Source of the DNA: Betaproteobacteria bacterium
GTDB taxonomy: Bacteria > Pseudomonadota > Gammaproteobacteria > Burkholderiales > Ga0077523
Direction: 5' to 3'
DNA: 64,000 nucleotides
NCBI GenBank assembly: GCA_016713305.1
Contig: JADJPK010000005.1
Span: 434,001 to 498,000, forward strand
Shown here piece by piece: positions 25,788-34,982 of this stretch. Position numbers and translations under genes: made by a program. The notes beneath the pieces are model-generated. The model was not told the DNA's origin and did no database searches. It saw only the letters and a list, made by a program, of their open reading frames with translations. Position 1 is the first letter of the stretch. Each line of letters opens with the position of its first letter.

Positions 25788-28700
25788 ATGCAGCAGACCG
25801 ACCCACGAGAAACTTCCGCAGGCAACGACGGCGGCCGCCGACTGGGCCGGCTGCTGGCCGGCGTCGCCGTTCTCACGGGTCTGTCCGTCGGCTTGTTCGG
25901 ATTCGCCGCATGGCAGTCGGTCAGCGACGAACTGCACCAGCGGGCGGGCGAACTGGCGCGGCTGGGAGCCCGGTCCGCGGGCCACTTCCATGACAGGTTC
26001 GTCAGCGCACTGAAGGGCGCCGCGGCCGAACTCCATGAAGAAGACGCGATCGTCGACGCCGACAAGGCCAGGGGGGTCCTTCAGCGGATGGCCACGGTGG
26101 TGCCCGGCATCCATCGGATGCTGCTGCTGGCGCCCGGCGGCCGGATCCTCGCGGATTCCGCGCCCTCCTCGGCACCGGCCTTCGCGAAGGAGTTCTTCGT
26201 CAGCCTGGAATCCACCGGCGGATCAGTCAAGATCGGCCGTCCGGTCCGCGAACCTTCCATGCAGGAATGGATCGTTCCCATGTGTATCGCCTTGGGGGAA
26301 TCCCCCGGTGTGGGGCCCTACAGCGTCGTGGTCACCGCGACGGTGCAGAGCCAATGGGAACTCGTCGGCGAGATGGGGATTCCCCCCAACTGGGTTCTGG
26401 CGCTTCAGCGTGAAGACGGGTTCATTCAGGGGCGCTGGCCGGCCCCTTCGGACGCCGGCCGGCTGTTCGCCCGGAAATTCGAAGGCCCGGTCGGAGTGGC
26501 TCTCAAGGCGCAGCCGGATCTCACGGAAGGCTATACCGCGGGGGCGAGCCCGACGACGGGTGAAGCACGCCTCTACGCCTTCCGCCGTGTCCCGGATTAT
26601 CCCTTCACGATGCTCGTCTCCGTGCCGCGCGACAGCCTTCTCGCGGCATGGCTCGATCGCGTGCGGTGGCCATTCCTTCTCTTCGGACTCATCGCGCTGG
26701 GCAGCCTCTGGGTCTATCGGCGCAATACGGCTCAGCAGGAGCTGTTCACGGCAGAGGTGGCAAGACGCCGGATCCGCCTGGAACTGCTGAACGGAATCAC
26801 GACCGACGCCGTCGGTGGCCTGCTCTTCGACCAGGTGATCCACCGCACTCTCGCCAAACTGCATCACCGTTTTCCGGGTCTGCGCGTCTCGTACGGGGTC
26901 CTGGGCAATGACGAAGTCGTGCGGTTCCGGGATTCGATCGATGTACCCGGACTCGCCTCCATGGCCCACAGCTCGATCGACTGCTCCGGCGCTTCCGCAT
27001 ATACCGCCACGCTGCGTGCCGAACTGCCCGTCGTCGTCGTCGATTGGCTCAGTGACGCACGGGTGGCGGCGTTCCGGGACTCGAGTCCGTGCGCCTGCGT
27101 CCGTTCGAGCCTCGATGTGCCCTTCTCCTGCGCCGATGACACGATGGGCGTCATCTGTCTGGATGCTCTTCAGCCTCGCTACTGGAACGAAGACGATGTG
27201 GACACCATGCGGGAGATCGCAGCCCAGGTGGGGCTGGTTCTTCGCAATTACGAGGCCGAACGCGAGCGGTCCGCAGCCGTGGCGCAGCTCGGTGAGCGCG
27301 AGGCGCGATTTCGCCGGCTGGCGGAGCTTTCTTCCGACTGGTTCTGGGAATCCGGACCGGACCACCGGTTCCTGGCGCAACGCGAGTATCCGTTGCATCC
27401 GATCGTCAACGAACTGGGCGGCAATGACTACGTGGGCAAGACACGCTGGGAGCTTCCCGGCATCACCATCGACCCCGATGCATTGCGACGCCACCAGCAG
27501 GTGCTCGCCATGCACTTGCCATTCCGCGATTTCGAGTACGAACGGCTGACACCGGCTGGCGATCATCGCTACGTATCCGTCAGCGGCGTTCCACGCTTCG
27601 GCGAGGAGGGCCAGTTCCTGGGCTATGAAGGTGTCGGGCGCGACGTCACGGAGCGCCGCCACGCGGAAGGGGCGCTGCGTGCGAGTGAAGCCCTCTTCAG
27701 CGCCGTTTTCAACAGTTCGCGGGACGCCCTGTTCCTGGGCAACATCGCCGACGGCACGATTTTCGACTGCAATCCCCGTGCGATCGCATTGTTCGAGGCG
27801 GGGTCGCGCGAGTTCATCCTGAGCCGGCCCGGCCACGCGTTGCTGCGGCACCCGCTTTCCCGCGGCGAACTTGCGTCCCGTCTCGCGCGATTGGACCGCG
27901 GTGAAGCCGTGCGCGAGGATCTGGAGTTCCGGACCCGCACCGGCCGCAGGTTCTGGGCCGAGATGCTTGCGACTCGGCTCGAGATGCCAGGCAAGCGCGC
28001 CTACGTGGTGCGGGTCGCCGACATCACGGAACGCAAGGCGGCCGAAGACCAGATCCGCTATCTGGCGCAGCACGACGCCCTCACCGATCTTCCCAACCGC
28101 ACGTATCTCCACCAGGCCGTGGCGCATGCGGTCGAGCGCGCCAGAAGAACCGGCGAGCGCGTGGCGTTGTTCTTCATGGATCTGGACCGTTTCAAGATCA
28201 TCAACGACACCCTGGGACACGGCGCGGGCGACCTCGTGCTGCGCGAGACGGCGCATCGCCTGAGACATGTGCTGCGAGCTTCCGACACCATCGCCCGCCA
28301 GGGGGGCGACGAATTCGTCGTACTTGTCGAAGACTTCCAGTCGCAGCTCGACCTGATCGGTGTCGCGCGCAAGGTGCTCGATGCCGCGAGTCAGCCCTTC
28401 GTCCTCGGCGGGAGGGAATACGCACTGTCGGCGAGCGTGGGCGTCAGTACGTTTCCCGACGACGGCGCGGACATCGAATCACTGTTCAAGGCGGCGGACA
28501 TCGCCATGTACCGGGCGAAGGAATCCGGCCGCAACACCTTCCAGTTCTACGCGCCGCAGCTCAACACCCACTCGGTGGAGCGGCTGTCGCTGGAGGCCGC
28601 CTTGCGGCGCGCCATCGATCGGGGCGAGCTCAGGCTTCACTATCAGCCCAAGCTGGAACTGGCCTCGGGTCTGGTCGCGGGGGCCGAGGCGCTGCTGCGG

Positions 28701-29375
28701 TGGCAGCATCCTGAAATGGGCATGCTCCTGCCCGCCCAGTTCATCGGGATCGCGGAAGACAGCGGTCTCATCGACGAACTCGGGGCGTGGGTCCTTGGCG
28801 AGGCCTGCCGCCAGCTGAGCGTCTGGCACCAGGCGGGACTCACCGATCTCTCCATCGCGGTGAACGTGTCCGGACGCCAGTTTCTGCAGGGCCACGTGCT
28901 GGGACAGGTGACGGCTGCGCTCCAGGCCGCGAACCTGCGGCCGAGGCACCTTGAGGTGGAACTCACGGAAAGTACGGTCATGTCCAATCCCGATCTCGCC
29001 ACACGGACGCTCAAGGAACTGCACGATCTTGGCGTGAGCGTGGCGATCGACGATTTCGGAACGGGGTATTCGTCGCTCGCGCATCTCAAGCGCTTTCCGG
29101 TGGCTACCCTCAAGATAGACCGGTCGTTCGTGCAGGGCCTGCCGGATGACCCGGAGGACGCCGCCATCGCACAAGCCATCCTCGCGCTGGCCAGGAGCCT
29201 CGGGCTTCGTGTCGTGGCGGAGGGCGTGGATTTTCCCCGGCAACTGGTGTTTCTGGCGGCCCACGGCTGCGATTTCGTCCAGGGCTACTGTGTGGCCAGG
29301 CCGCTTCCCCCCGCCGCTTTCGCGCGGTTCGCTGCAGACCTCACGCTCGAGACCGGAACGGGCGGACCCGTGTAA
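25788..29375 (+). CDS. Membrane GGDEF-EAL protein with GAF and PAS domains
   Basis: Cyclic-di-GMP enzyme of 1195 residues. Order: N-terminal membrane helix (about 20-45), a periplasmic Cache-like sensor to about 280, second helix (WPFLLFGLIALGSLWVY), GAF-like domain (about 345-490, with IAAQVGLVLRNYEAE at its end), two PAS domains (about 500-750, ending in GRDVTERRHAEGALRASEALF and VADITERKAAEDQIR), GGDEF at about 838-842 with RQGGDEFVVL, and EAL at about 965 in GAEALLRWQHPEMG with DDFGTGYSSL. Both catalytic motifs look intact, so it could make or degrade c-di-GMP. It starts 28 bases after livF. It is a paralogue of the protein at 31278-34016 in both sensor and output parts. Confidence 0.9.
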   Translation: MQQTDPRETSAGNDGGRRLGRLLAGVAVLTGLSVGLFGFAAWQSVSDELHQRAGELARLGARSAGHFHDRFVSALKGAAAELHEEDAIVDADKARGVLQRMATVVPGIHRMLLLAPGGRILADSAPSSAPAFAKEFFVSLESTGGSVKIGRPVREPSMQEWIVPMCIALGESPGVGPYSVVVTATVQSQWELVGEMGIPPNWVLALQREDGFIQGRWPAPSDAGRLFARKFEGPVGVALKAQPDLTEGYTAGASPTTGEARLYAFRRVPDYPFTMLVSVPRDSLLAAWLDRVRWPFLLFGLIALGSLWVYRRNTAQQELFTAEVARRRIRLELLNGITTDAVGGLLFDQVIHRTLAKLHHRFPGLRVSYGVLGNDEVVRFRDSIDVPGLASMAHSSIDCSGASAYTATLRAELPVVVVDWLSDARVAAFRDSSPCACVRSSLDVPFSCADDTMGVICLDALQPRYWNEDDVDTMREIAAQVGLVLRNYEAERERSAAVAQLGEREARFRRLAELSSDWFWESGPDHRFLAQREYPLHPIVNELGGNDYVGKTRWELPGITIDPDALRRHQQVLAMHLPFRDFEYERLTPAGDHRYVSVSGVPRFGEEGQFLGYEGVGRDVTERRHAEGALRASEALFSAVFNSSRDALFLGNIADGTIFDCNPRAIALFEAGSREFILSRPGHALLRHPLSRGELASRLARLDRGEAVREDLEFRTRTGRRFWAEMLATRLEMPGKRAYVVRVADITERKAAEDQIRYLAQHDALTDLPNRTYLHQAVAHAVERARRTGERVALFFMDLDRFKIINDTLGHGAGDLVLRETAHRLRHVLRASDTIARQGGDEFVVLVEDFQSQLDLIGVARKVLDAASQPFVLGGREYALSASVGVSTFPDDGADIESLFKAADIAMYRAKESGRNTFQFYAPQLNTHSVERLSLEAALRRAIDRGELRLHYQPKLELASGLVAGAEALLRWQHPEMGMLLPAQFIGIAEDSGLIDELGAWVLGEACRQLSVWHQAGLTDLSIAVNVSGRQFLQGHVLGQVTAALQAANLRPRHLEVELTESTVMSNPDLATRTLKELHDLGVSVAIDDFGTGYSSLAHLKRFPVATLKIDRSFVQGLPDDPEDAAIAQAILALARSLGLRVVAEGVDFPRQLVFLAAHGCDFVQGYCVARPLPPAAFARFAADLTLETGTGGPV

Positions 29376-29408
29376 ACTCGAAAGCCCAGTCAGCGTGGCG
29401 TTTCGCAC

Positions 29409-30578
29409 ATGAGCCAGCCCAAGATCCCTGCAGGTTTCAACACCCGTTCGATTCACGCCGGCCAGTCACCCGACCCCAGCACGGGCGCGGTGATGCCTCC
29501 CATCTATGCGACGTCCACGTTCAAGCAACGCTCGCCTGGCGAACACACGGGCTTCGAGTACGCGCGGACACAGAATCCGACGCGCATGGCGTTCGAGCGG
29601 TGCATCGCGGACCTCGAAGGCGGATCGTCGGCCTGGGCGTTCGCGTCCGGTCTGGCCGCCATGGGAACCGTGCTCGAAGTGCTGGAGGCGGGCAGCCACA
29701 TCGTCGCGGTCGACGACATGTATGGCGGCAGCTGGCGCCTGTTCGAACGGGTGCGTGCGCGGTCCATGGGTCTCAAGGTGTCGTACTGCAATCCGGACGA
29801 TCCCGCGTCGATCGAGCGCGCTCTTCTCCCCGAGACCCGCATGATCTGGGTGGAAACACCTTCCAACCCGCTCCTCAAGGTCACCGACCTGCGAGCCGTG
29901 GCACGCATCGGGCGGGCCCGGAACATCCTCACGGTGTGTGACAACACTTTTGCGTCGCCCTACGTGCAGCGGCCTCTCGAGCTGGGTTTCGACATCGTCG
30001 TGCATTCCGTCACCAAGTACATCAATGGCCATTCCGACGCCGTCGGTGGCGTGGTGGTCATCGGTGACAACGCGCAGTTGAACGAGCGCCTGTCGTTCAT
30101 GCAGAACGCGGTCGGCGCCATCATGGATCCCTTCACCAGCTTCCTCGTGCTGCGCGGGCTCAAGACGCTGCCGCTGCGCATGGAACGTCATTGCACCAAT
30201 GCGCTCGAACTCGCTCACTGGCTGGATGCGCATCCGAGAACCGAGAAGGTGCTCTATCCCGGTTTGCCCAAACATCCCCAGCACGGTCTCGCGGCCGCAC
30301 AGATGCAAGGATTCGGAGGCATGGTGTCCGTGTTTCTGCGGACCGATCTCGCCGGGACCAAGAGGTTTCTGGAGCGTTGTGAACTTTTCACGCTCGCGGA
30401 ATCCCTGGGGGGTGTCGAGAGCCTCGTGGGTCACCCCGGACTGATGAGTCATGCGTCGCTGCCGGCGGAGCGCCGCGCAGCGCTGGGCCTGACCGACAAT
30501 CTGGTGCGTCTTTCGGTGGGCATCGAGGACACCGCGGATCTCAAACGAGATCTCGAGGCCGCGTTCAGCGCCATCTGA
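29409..30578 (+). CDS. Cystathionine gamma-synthase / homoserine sulfhydrylase family enzyme
   Basis: PLP enzyme of the Cys/Met transsulfuration family, 389 residues. Signatures: FNTRSIHAGQSPDPSTGAV, FEYARTQNPTRMAFERCIADLEGG, YGGSWRLFERVRA, the PLP lysine at about 203 in HSVTKYINGHSDAVGGV, and the C-terminal LAESLGGVESLVGHPGLMSHASLPAERRAALG region (read in two parts, LGGVESLVGHP and SHASLPAERRAALG). Members include MetB, MetC, MetZ and MGL, and sequence alone does not separate them well. The nearby metH makes a methionine-biosynthetic role plausible. It starts 33 bases after the GGDEF-EAL stop. Confidence 0.85.
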   Translation: MSQPKIPAGFNTRSIHAGQSPDPSTGAVMPPIYATSTFKQRSPGEHTGFEYARTQNPTRMAFERCIADLEGGSSAWAFASGLAAMGTVLEVLEAGSHIVAVDDMYGGSWRLFERVRARSMGLKVSYCNPDDPASIERALLPETRMIWVETPSNPLLKVTDLRAVARIGRARNILTVCDNTFASPYVQRPLELGFDIVVHSVTKYINGHSDAVGGVVVIGDNAQLNERLSFMQNAVGAIMDPFTSFLVLRGLKTLPLRMERHCTNALELAHWLDAHPRTEKVLYPGLPKHPQHGLAAAQMQGFGGMVSVFLRTDLAGTKRFLERCELFTLAESLGGVESLVGHPGLMSHASLPAERRAALGLTDNLVRLSVGIEDTADLKRDLEAAFSAI

Positions 30579-30623
30579 TACCGCTTCACGGCCGCATCCC
30601 CGCGAGGAAATCGACTACCGACC

Positions 30624-31133
30624 ATGCTTGCTCGCACGATCCTGAGGCCGCGGCTGCTGTTCGCGGCGATCTTCGTGGGTTGCACGGGACTGCTCGGTTT
30701 CGGGCTGTACCTGCAGCATGCCCTCGATCTCCAGCCTTGCCCGATGTGCATCCTTCAGCGCTATGCGTTCGTGGCCGTGGGGATCATTGGCCTCGTCGCC
30801 GCCATTCACAATCCGGCGGGCTGGGGACGGCGTGCATATGCCGTGCTGGTCGCATTGGCAGGCTTGGCAGGGGGAGGAGTGGCGGCCCGCCACACGTGGC
30901 TCGAACACAACCCTCCCGCCATAGCGGACTGCGGACCGGACCTCGAATTCATGGTCGGATCGTTTCCCCTGGGCGAGGCACTGCCCATGATCTTCAGAGG
31001 GTCCGGAGACTGCTCGAAAGTGCAGTGGACCTGGCTCAATCTGTCCATTGCCGAGTGGTCTCTGGTGGCCTTCATCGGCATCGTGGCGATTGCGGCCGTG
31101 ACTTGGGCGATTGCCGGCAAGAGAAAGGCCTGA
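30624..31133 (+). CDS. dsbB: Disulfide bond formation protein B
   Basis: Inner-membrane protein that reoxidises DsbA and passes electrons to quinone; 169 residues. Four membrane helices are visible, with the first cysteine pair CPMC at 39-42 and the second pair at about C103 and C130 in the second periplasmic loop (IADCGPDLEFM and GSGDCSKVQW). The family arginine in LQRYAF after CPMC is present. No dsbA is in the window. Confidence 0.95.
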   Translation: MLARTILRPRLLFAAIFVGCTGLLGFGLYLQHALDLQPCPMCILQRYAFVAVGIIGLVAAIHNPAGWGRRAYAVLVALAGLAGGGVAARHTWLEHNPPAIADCGPDLEFMVGSFPLGEALPMIFRGSGDCSKVQWTWLNLSIAEWSLVAFIGIVAIAAVTWAIAGKRKA

Positions 31134-31277
31134 CGCTGCAAGGCCGTCGTAGCATGCAGCTTCTGGCATGACGCCCAGGGCCGCTCCGGTACCAGGCAGT
31201 TCTGTGCGCCACGCGGCAATTGCCACCTGGTGTCTGCCGCGCTAAATCTGCGGGGCGGCGAACCGTTATTCCGTTTG

Positions 31278-34016
31278 ATGAACACCAACCACTCCGACAC
31301 TGCCCCGTGGCGCGAACCAACCCGTCCCGTCGCTCAGGCCTTCGGCCTGCTCGCCACAGCTCTGTTCGCCCTTGCCCTGTTCTACGCAATGCATGTCTGG
31401 CAATCCGTCCAGCGAGAGCGGTCCACCGAACTGGCGAATGTGGTGGCTCTGGCCTCGCGCTCGGCCGAACTGGCCCTGCAGCGCTACGAGGAACTTCTTC
31501 CGGTTCTGGCGGGCAGTCTTCGCGAGGCACGCGACACGGAACAGGTGCAGGCGCACGTTGCGGACTACAGGCAGGCGCTGCCGGGCGTGATCGCGGTCGA
31601 TCTCTTCAAGCTCGACGGCACCCACGTGACTTCGGACGCCGCAGAGGACGCCCCCGCGTTCGAGCAGAGAACGGTTGATCTCCACGGCCGAGCGCGCAAT
31701 CGAAGCCTGGTTCGGCGCCAGGGTCTCGTTCCCGGCCGGCCCGTCTGGTGGTCCAACGGCAGCGGCTGGGCATTGCCGGTCCGCGTAGTCGCCGGATCGC
31801 GATCGGGATCGGACGAACCGGAATTCATCGTGAGCGCGCTCCTGGACACACGGCGGCTGGAATCGCTCTGGGGACATCTTCAGCTTCCCGCGGACACGCG
31901 TCTTGGACTGGTCTCCGACTCGGGCGACGCCGTCTGGAGGATGCCGGCGGAACAGGCGGAGTCCGCGGGCGGCGCCCACAGCAATTCCCCTTTCTGGCAG
32001 AGGCTGCGCGATGCGGGCTTTCCCGCTTCCGGCGAATTCCGCAACGGTGGAGTTTTCTCAGGTGATCGGGAGGGGTATCTCTTCCATCGCATGGGGGGGT
32101 ATCCGCTGACGGCTTTCGTTGCCGTTCCCCGCCATTCCCTCTGGGCCACCTGGCTGGACCGCGTGCAGCTTCCCATCGCGCTGTTTGCGCTGGCGCTGGC
32201 CGGGCTGGTATTCGCAGCTGCATGGTCGCATCGGCAGCAGCGGACTCGCGAATCCGAGCGTGACGTGGCTGAAACGGTCTTGCGCGAACAGGAGACCGAG
32301 ATCCAGCGCCAGGCAGCACTGCTGGACCAGACTCAGCGCGCCGCGCGGGTCGGTGGATGGGAACTCGACACGGTCACGGGGGGACTCTACTGGACCGACG
32401 AGACTCACCGGATCCACGAGACGGAGCCCGGCCAGTACACCCCTTCGCTCGAAGGTGCGCTCGACTTCTGCACGCCCGAGAGCCGGGAGACGTTACGGTC
32501 GGCCGTAGAACGTTCCGTGCAGTCGGCGCAATCCTGGGACGCCGATCTGGAACTTGTCACCGCGCAGGGGCGGCGGATCTGGGTGCGCGTGACCGGGCAT
32601 TCCGACGCCGGACCCTCGGGGTTGCCGCTTCGGGTCTCCGGCTCCTACCAGGACGTCACCGACCGGCATCGTGCCGATGAACAGATACGCCGCCTCGCGC
32701 AATACGACGAGCTCACGTCGCTGGCGAACCGCAATCTCTTCACGCACCATCTCATGCACGCGATCGCCCGCGCAGAGCGTTACGGGAAGCATCTCGCCGT
32801 GCTGTTCGTCGATCTCGATCGGTTCAAGAACATCAACGACACCCTCGGCCACGATACCGGCGACATGGTCCTCAAGGCCATGGCCCGCCGGCTTTCCGAG
32901 AACATGCGCCAGTCCGATCTCGTCGCGCGGCTCGGCGGAGACGAGTTCGTGGTCGTGGCCGACGAACTCGAAGACATCGAAACGGTAACGGACATCGCCC
33001 AGAAGCTGCTCACCGTGATCGAGCAGCCCGTCGTGTACCAGGCGCAGGAACTCGCTCTCACGGCCAGCGTGGGGATCGCCACCTATCCCCAGGACGGGCG
33101 CGATCTTCAGTCGCTTCTCAAGCACGCGGACATCGCGATGTACCGGGCCAAGGATCAAGGCAAGAACCGTTTTGCCTTCTATTCCTCCGGAATGCACACG
33201 ACGAACGTGGACCGCCTGTCCCTCGAGGCCCAGTTGAAGAAGGCCGTCGTGGAGCAAACCCAGTTCGTGCTGCATTACCAGCCGAAGGTGTCCGTGCGGG
33301 AAGGACGGATCATCGGGGCGGAAGCACTGGTGCGTTGGGTGAGCCCCGACCGCGGCCTGGTGCCGCCGAACGAGTTCATACCCATCGCCGAAGAAACGGG
33401 CCTCATTTCCTCCATTGGCGAGTGGGTCCTGGAGTCGGCGTGCAGGCAGGCCGCGGCCTGGGTGCGGAAGGGGCTGCCACCCGTGCGCGTGGCGGTGAAT
33501 CTCTCCGCGCGGCAGTTCTACAGCCCGGGCTTCATCGACAGCGTGCGCCGCATTCTGGCCGAGTCCGAAGTGCGTCCCGGCGCGATCGAGCTCGAGCTCA
33601 CGGAAAGCATGATGATGCAGAACGTGCAGCACGTGGCGGACCTGCTCATGGAACTCAAGCTGCTCGGGCTGCACATTTCCGTGGACGATTTCGGGACGGG
33701 CTATTCCTCCCTCGGCTATCTGAAGCGATTGCCTCTCGATGCGCTGAAGATCGATCGTTCTTTCGTCCGCGATGTACCGGGCGACCAGGACGACGTTGCG
33801 ATCACGAGTGCGGTGGTGGCACTTGCCCACAGCCTGCGGCTCAAGGTGGTGGCCGAAGGCGTGGAGACCGACGAACAGCTCGCATTCCTGCGCGAGCTGG
33901 GCTGCGACGAGATTCAGGGTTTCCTGTTCAGCAAGCCCGTGCCTGCAGAGGATTTCGAAGACCTGCTCCGCCGGGACGTGCGCCTCGGACCAGCGGCCGC
34001 AAGAAACGCCGCGTGA
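31278..34016 (+). CDS. Membrane GGDEF-EAL protein with PAS domain
   Basis: Cyclic-di-GMP enzyme of 912 residues from ATG 31278. N-terminal helix (AFGLLATALFALALFYAMHV), a periplasmic Cache-like sensor to about 295 with the phrase GYPLTAFVAVPRHSLWATWLDRV before the second helix, a PAS/PAC domain at about 350-470 ending SYQDVTDRHRADEQIRRLAQ, GGDEF at about 551 in RLGGDEFVVVADELED, and EAL at about 680 in GAEALVRWVSPDRG with VDDFGTGYSSLGYLKRLP. Catalytic residues appear intact. The sensor and linker resemble those of the 25788-29375 protein, so the two are probably an old local duplication. It converges on gshB with 15 bases between stop codons. Confidence 0.9.
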   Translation: MNTNHSDTAPWREPTRPVAQAFGLLATALFALALFYAMHVWQSVQRERSTELANVVALASRSAELALQRYEELLPVLAGSLREARDTEQVQAHVADYRQALPGVIAVDLFKLDGTHVTSDAAEDAPAFEQRTVDLHGRARNRSLVRRQGLVPGRPVWWSNGSGWALPVRVVAGSRSGSDEPEFIVSALLDTRRLESLWGHLQLPADTRLGLVSDSGDAVWRMPAEQAESAGGAHSNSPFWQRLRDAGFPASGEFRNGGVFSGDREGYLFHRMGGYPLTAFVAVPRHSLWATWLDRVQLPIALFALALAGLVFAAAWSHRQQRTRESERDVAETVLREQETEIQRQAALLDQTQRAARVGGWELDTVTGGLYWTDETHRIHETEPGQYTPSLEGALDFCTPESRETLRSAVERSVQSAQSWDADLELVTAQGRRIWVRVTGHSDAGPSGLPLRVSGSYQDVTDRHRADEQIRRLAQYDELTSLANRNLFTHHLMHAIARAERYGKHLAVLFVDLDRFKNINDTLGHDTGDMVLKAMARRLSENMRQSDLVARLGGDEFVVVADELEDIETVTDIAQKLLTVIEQPVVYQAQELALTASVGIATYPQDGRDLQSLLKHADIAMYRAKDQGKNRFAFYSSGMHTTNVDRLSLEAQLKKAVVEQTQFVLHYQPKVSVREGRIIGAEALVRWVSPDRGLVPPNEFIPIAEETGLISSIGEWVLESACRQAAAWVRKGLPPVRVAVNLSARQFYSPGFIDSVRRILAESEVRPGAIELELTESMMMQNVQHVADLLMELKLLGLHISVDDFGTGYSSLGYLKRLPLDALKIDRSFVRDVPGDQDDVAITSAVVALAHSLRLKVVAEGVETDEQLAFLRELGCDEIQGFLFSKPVPAEDFEDLLRRDVRLGPAAARNAA

Positions 34017-34031
34017 TGCGGTCGGGCGTGC

Positions 34032-34973
34032 TCAGACGCCGCCTGTCTCCAGAGCGTCGAGCACCATGGCGGGCACGCTGAAGCCGGTCTGATCGAGGAT
34101 CTCGCGCATGCAGGTGGGGCTTGTCACGTTCACCTCGGTCAGGTGATCTCCGATGATGTCCAGCCCCACGATCAGCAGACCGGCGGCCCTCAACTCCGGA
34201 CCCAGCGCCTCGGCAATCTCGCGGTCTCTCGCGGAAAGCGGTTGAGCCACACCCCGGCCTCCCGCTGCCAGATTGCCGCGGGACTCCCCTTCCTTGGGTA
34301 TGCGCGCGAGGGCGTAGGGCGCGGGTTTCCCGTCTATGACAAGGACCCGCTTGTCGCCAGCACGGATATCGGGGAGATATCTCTGTGCCATCACGGTACG
34401 TTGTCCGAACGCGGTGAGTGTCTCGATGACAACCCCTATGTTGGGGTCCGAACCTCCCAGCCGGAACACCGAGCTGCCGCCCATGCCATCGAGCGGCTTC
34501 AGCACGATCTCGCCCTGCTCGGCAAGAAACGAACGGATATCGTCTTCGTTGCGTGTAACGATCGTCGGCGCGATGAAGCGGGAGAATCTGGCGATGGCAA
34601 GCTTCTCGTTGAAATCACGCAACGAGCGTGGGCGGTTGTGGATGCGGGCTCCGCCCCGTTCCGCCATCTCGAGCAGGTACGTGGCATACACGTATTCCAT
34701 GTCGAACGGCGGGTCCTTTCGCATCAGCACCGCATCGAACCGGCTCAGTTCGCCGTCCGAGTCTTCCCCGGCAGAAAACCAGGCCATGTCGTCCTGGGTC
34801 ACGGCAATGCGCCGCGACCGGGCCACGACTCGTTCCTGCCTCCAGGAAAGGGCGTTCTGCTCGAAGCAGTGCACCGCATGGCCGCGGCGCGCCGCCTCCC
34901 GCATCATCGCCACGGACGAATCCTTGTAGGCCTTGAGCGAGTCGATGGGATCAATGAGAAAGGCGATGTCCAT
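34032..34973 (-). CDS. gshB: Glutathione synthetase
   Basis: ATP-grasp ligase that adds glycine to gamma-glutamylcysteine; 313 residues, normal length. The N-terminal domain begins MDIAFLIDPIDSLKAYKDSS and contains MRKDPPFDMEYVYATYLLE. The ATP-grasp part has FNEKLAIARFSRFIAPT, VLKPLDGMGGSSVFRL, MAQRYLPDIRAGDKRVLVIDG and the metal-binding LTEVNVTSPTCMREI. It follows gshA by 9 bases, so the two glutathione enzymes form one operon. Confidence 0.96.
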   Translation of the reverse strand: MDIAFLIDPIDSLKAYKDSSVAMMREAARRGHAVHCFEQNALSWRQERVVARSRRIAVTQDDMAWFSAGEDSDGELSRFDAVLMRKDPPFDMEYVYATYLLEMAERGGARIHNRPRSLRDFNEKLAIARFSRFIAPTIVTRNEDDIRSFLAEQGEIVLKPLDGMGGSSVFRLGGSDPNIGVVIETLTAFGQRTVMAQRYLPDIRAGDKRVLVIDGKPAPYALARIPKEGESRGNLAAGGRGVAQPLSARDREIAEALGPELRAAGLLIVGLDIIGDHLTEVNVTSPTCMREILDQTGFSVPAMVLDALETGGV

Positions 34974-34982
34974 TCGGCGTGC

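Noticed and set aside
26223..28268. Open minus-strand frame of 681 codons opposite the first GGDEF-EAL gene
   Set aside because: Shadow of a gene whose domains read clearly on the plus strand.
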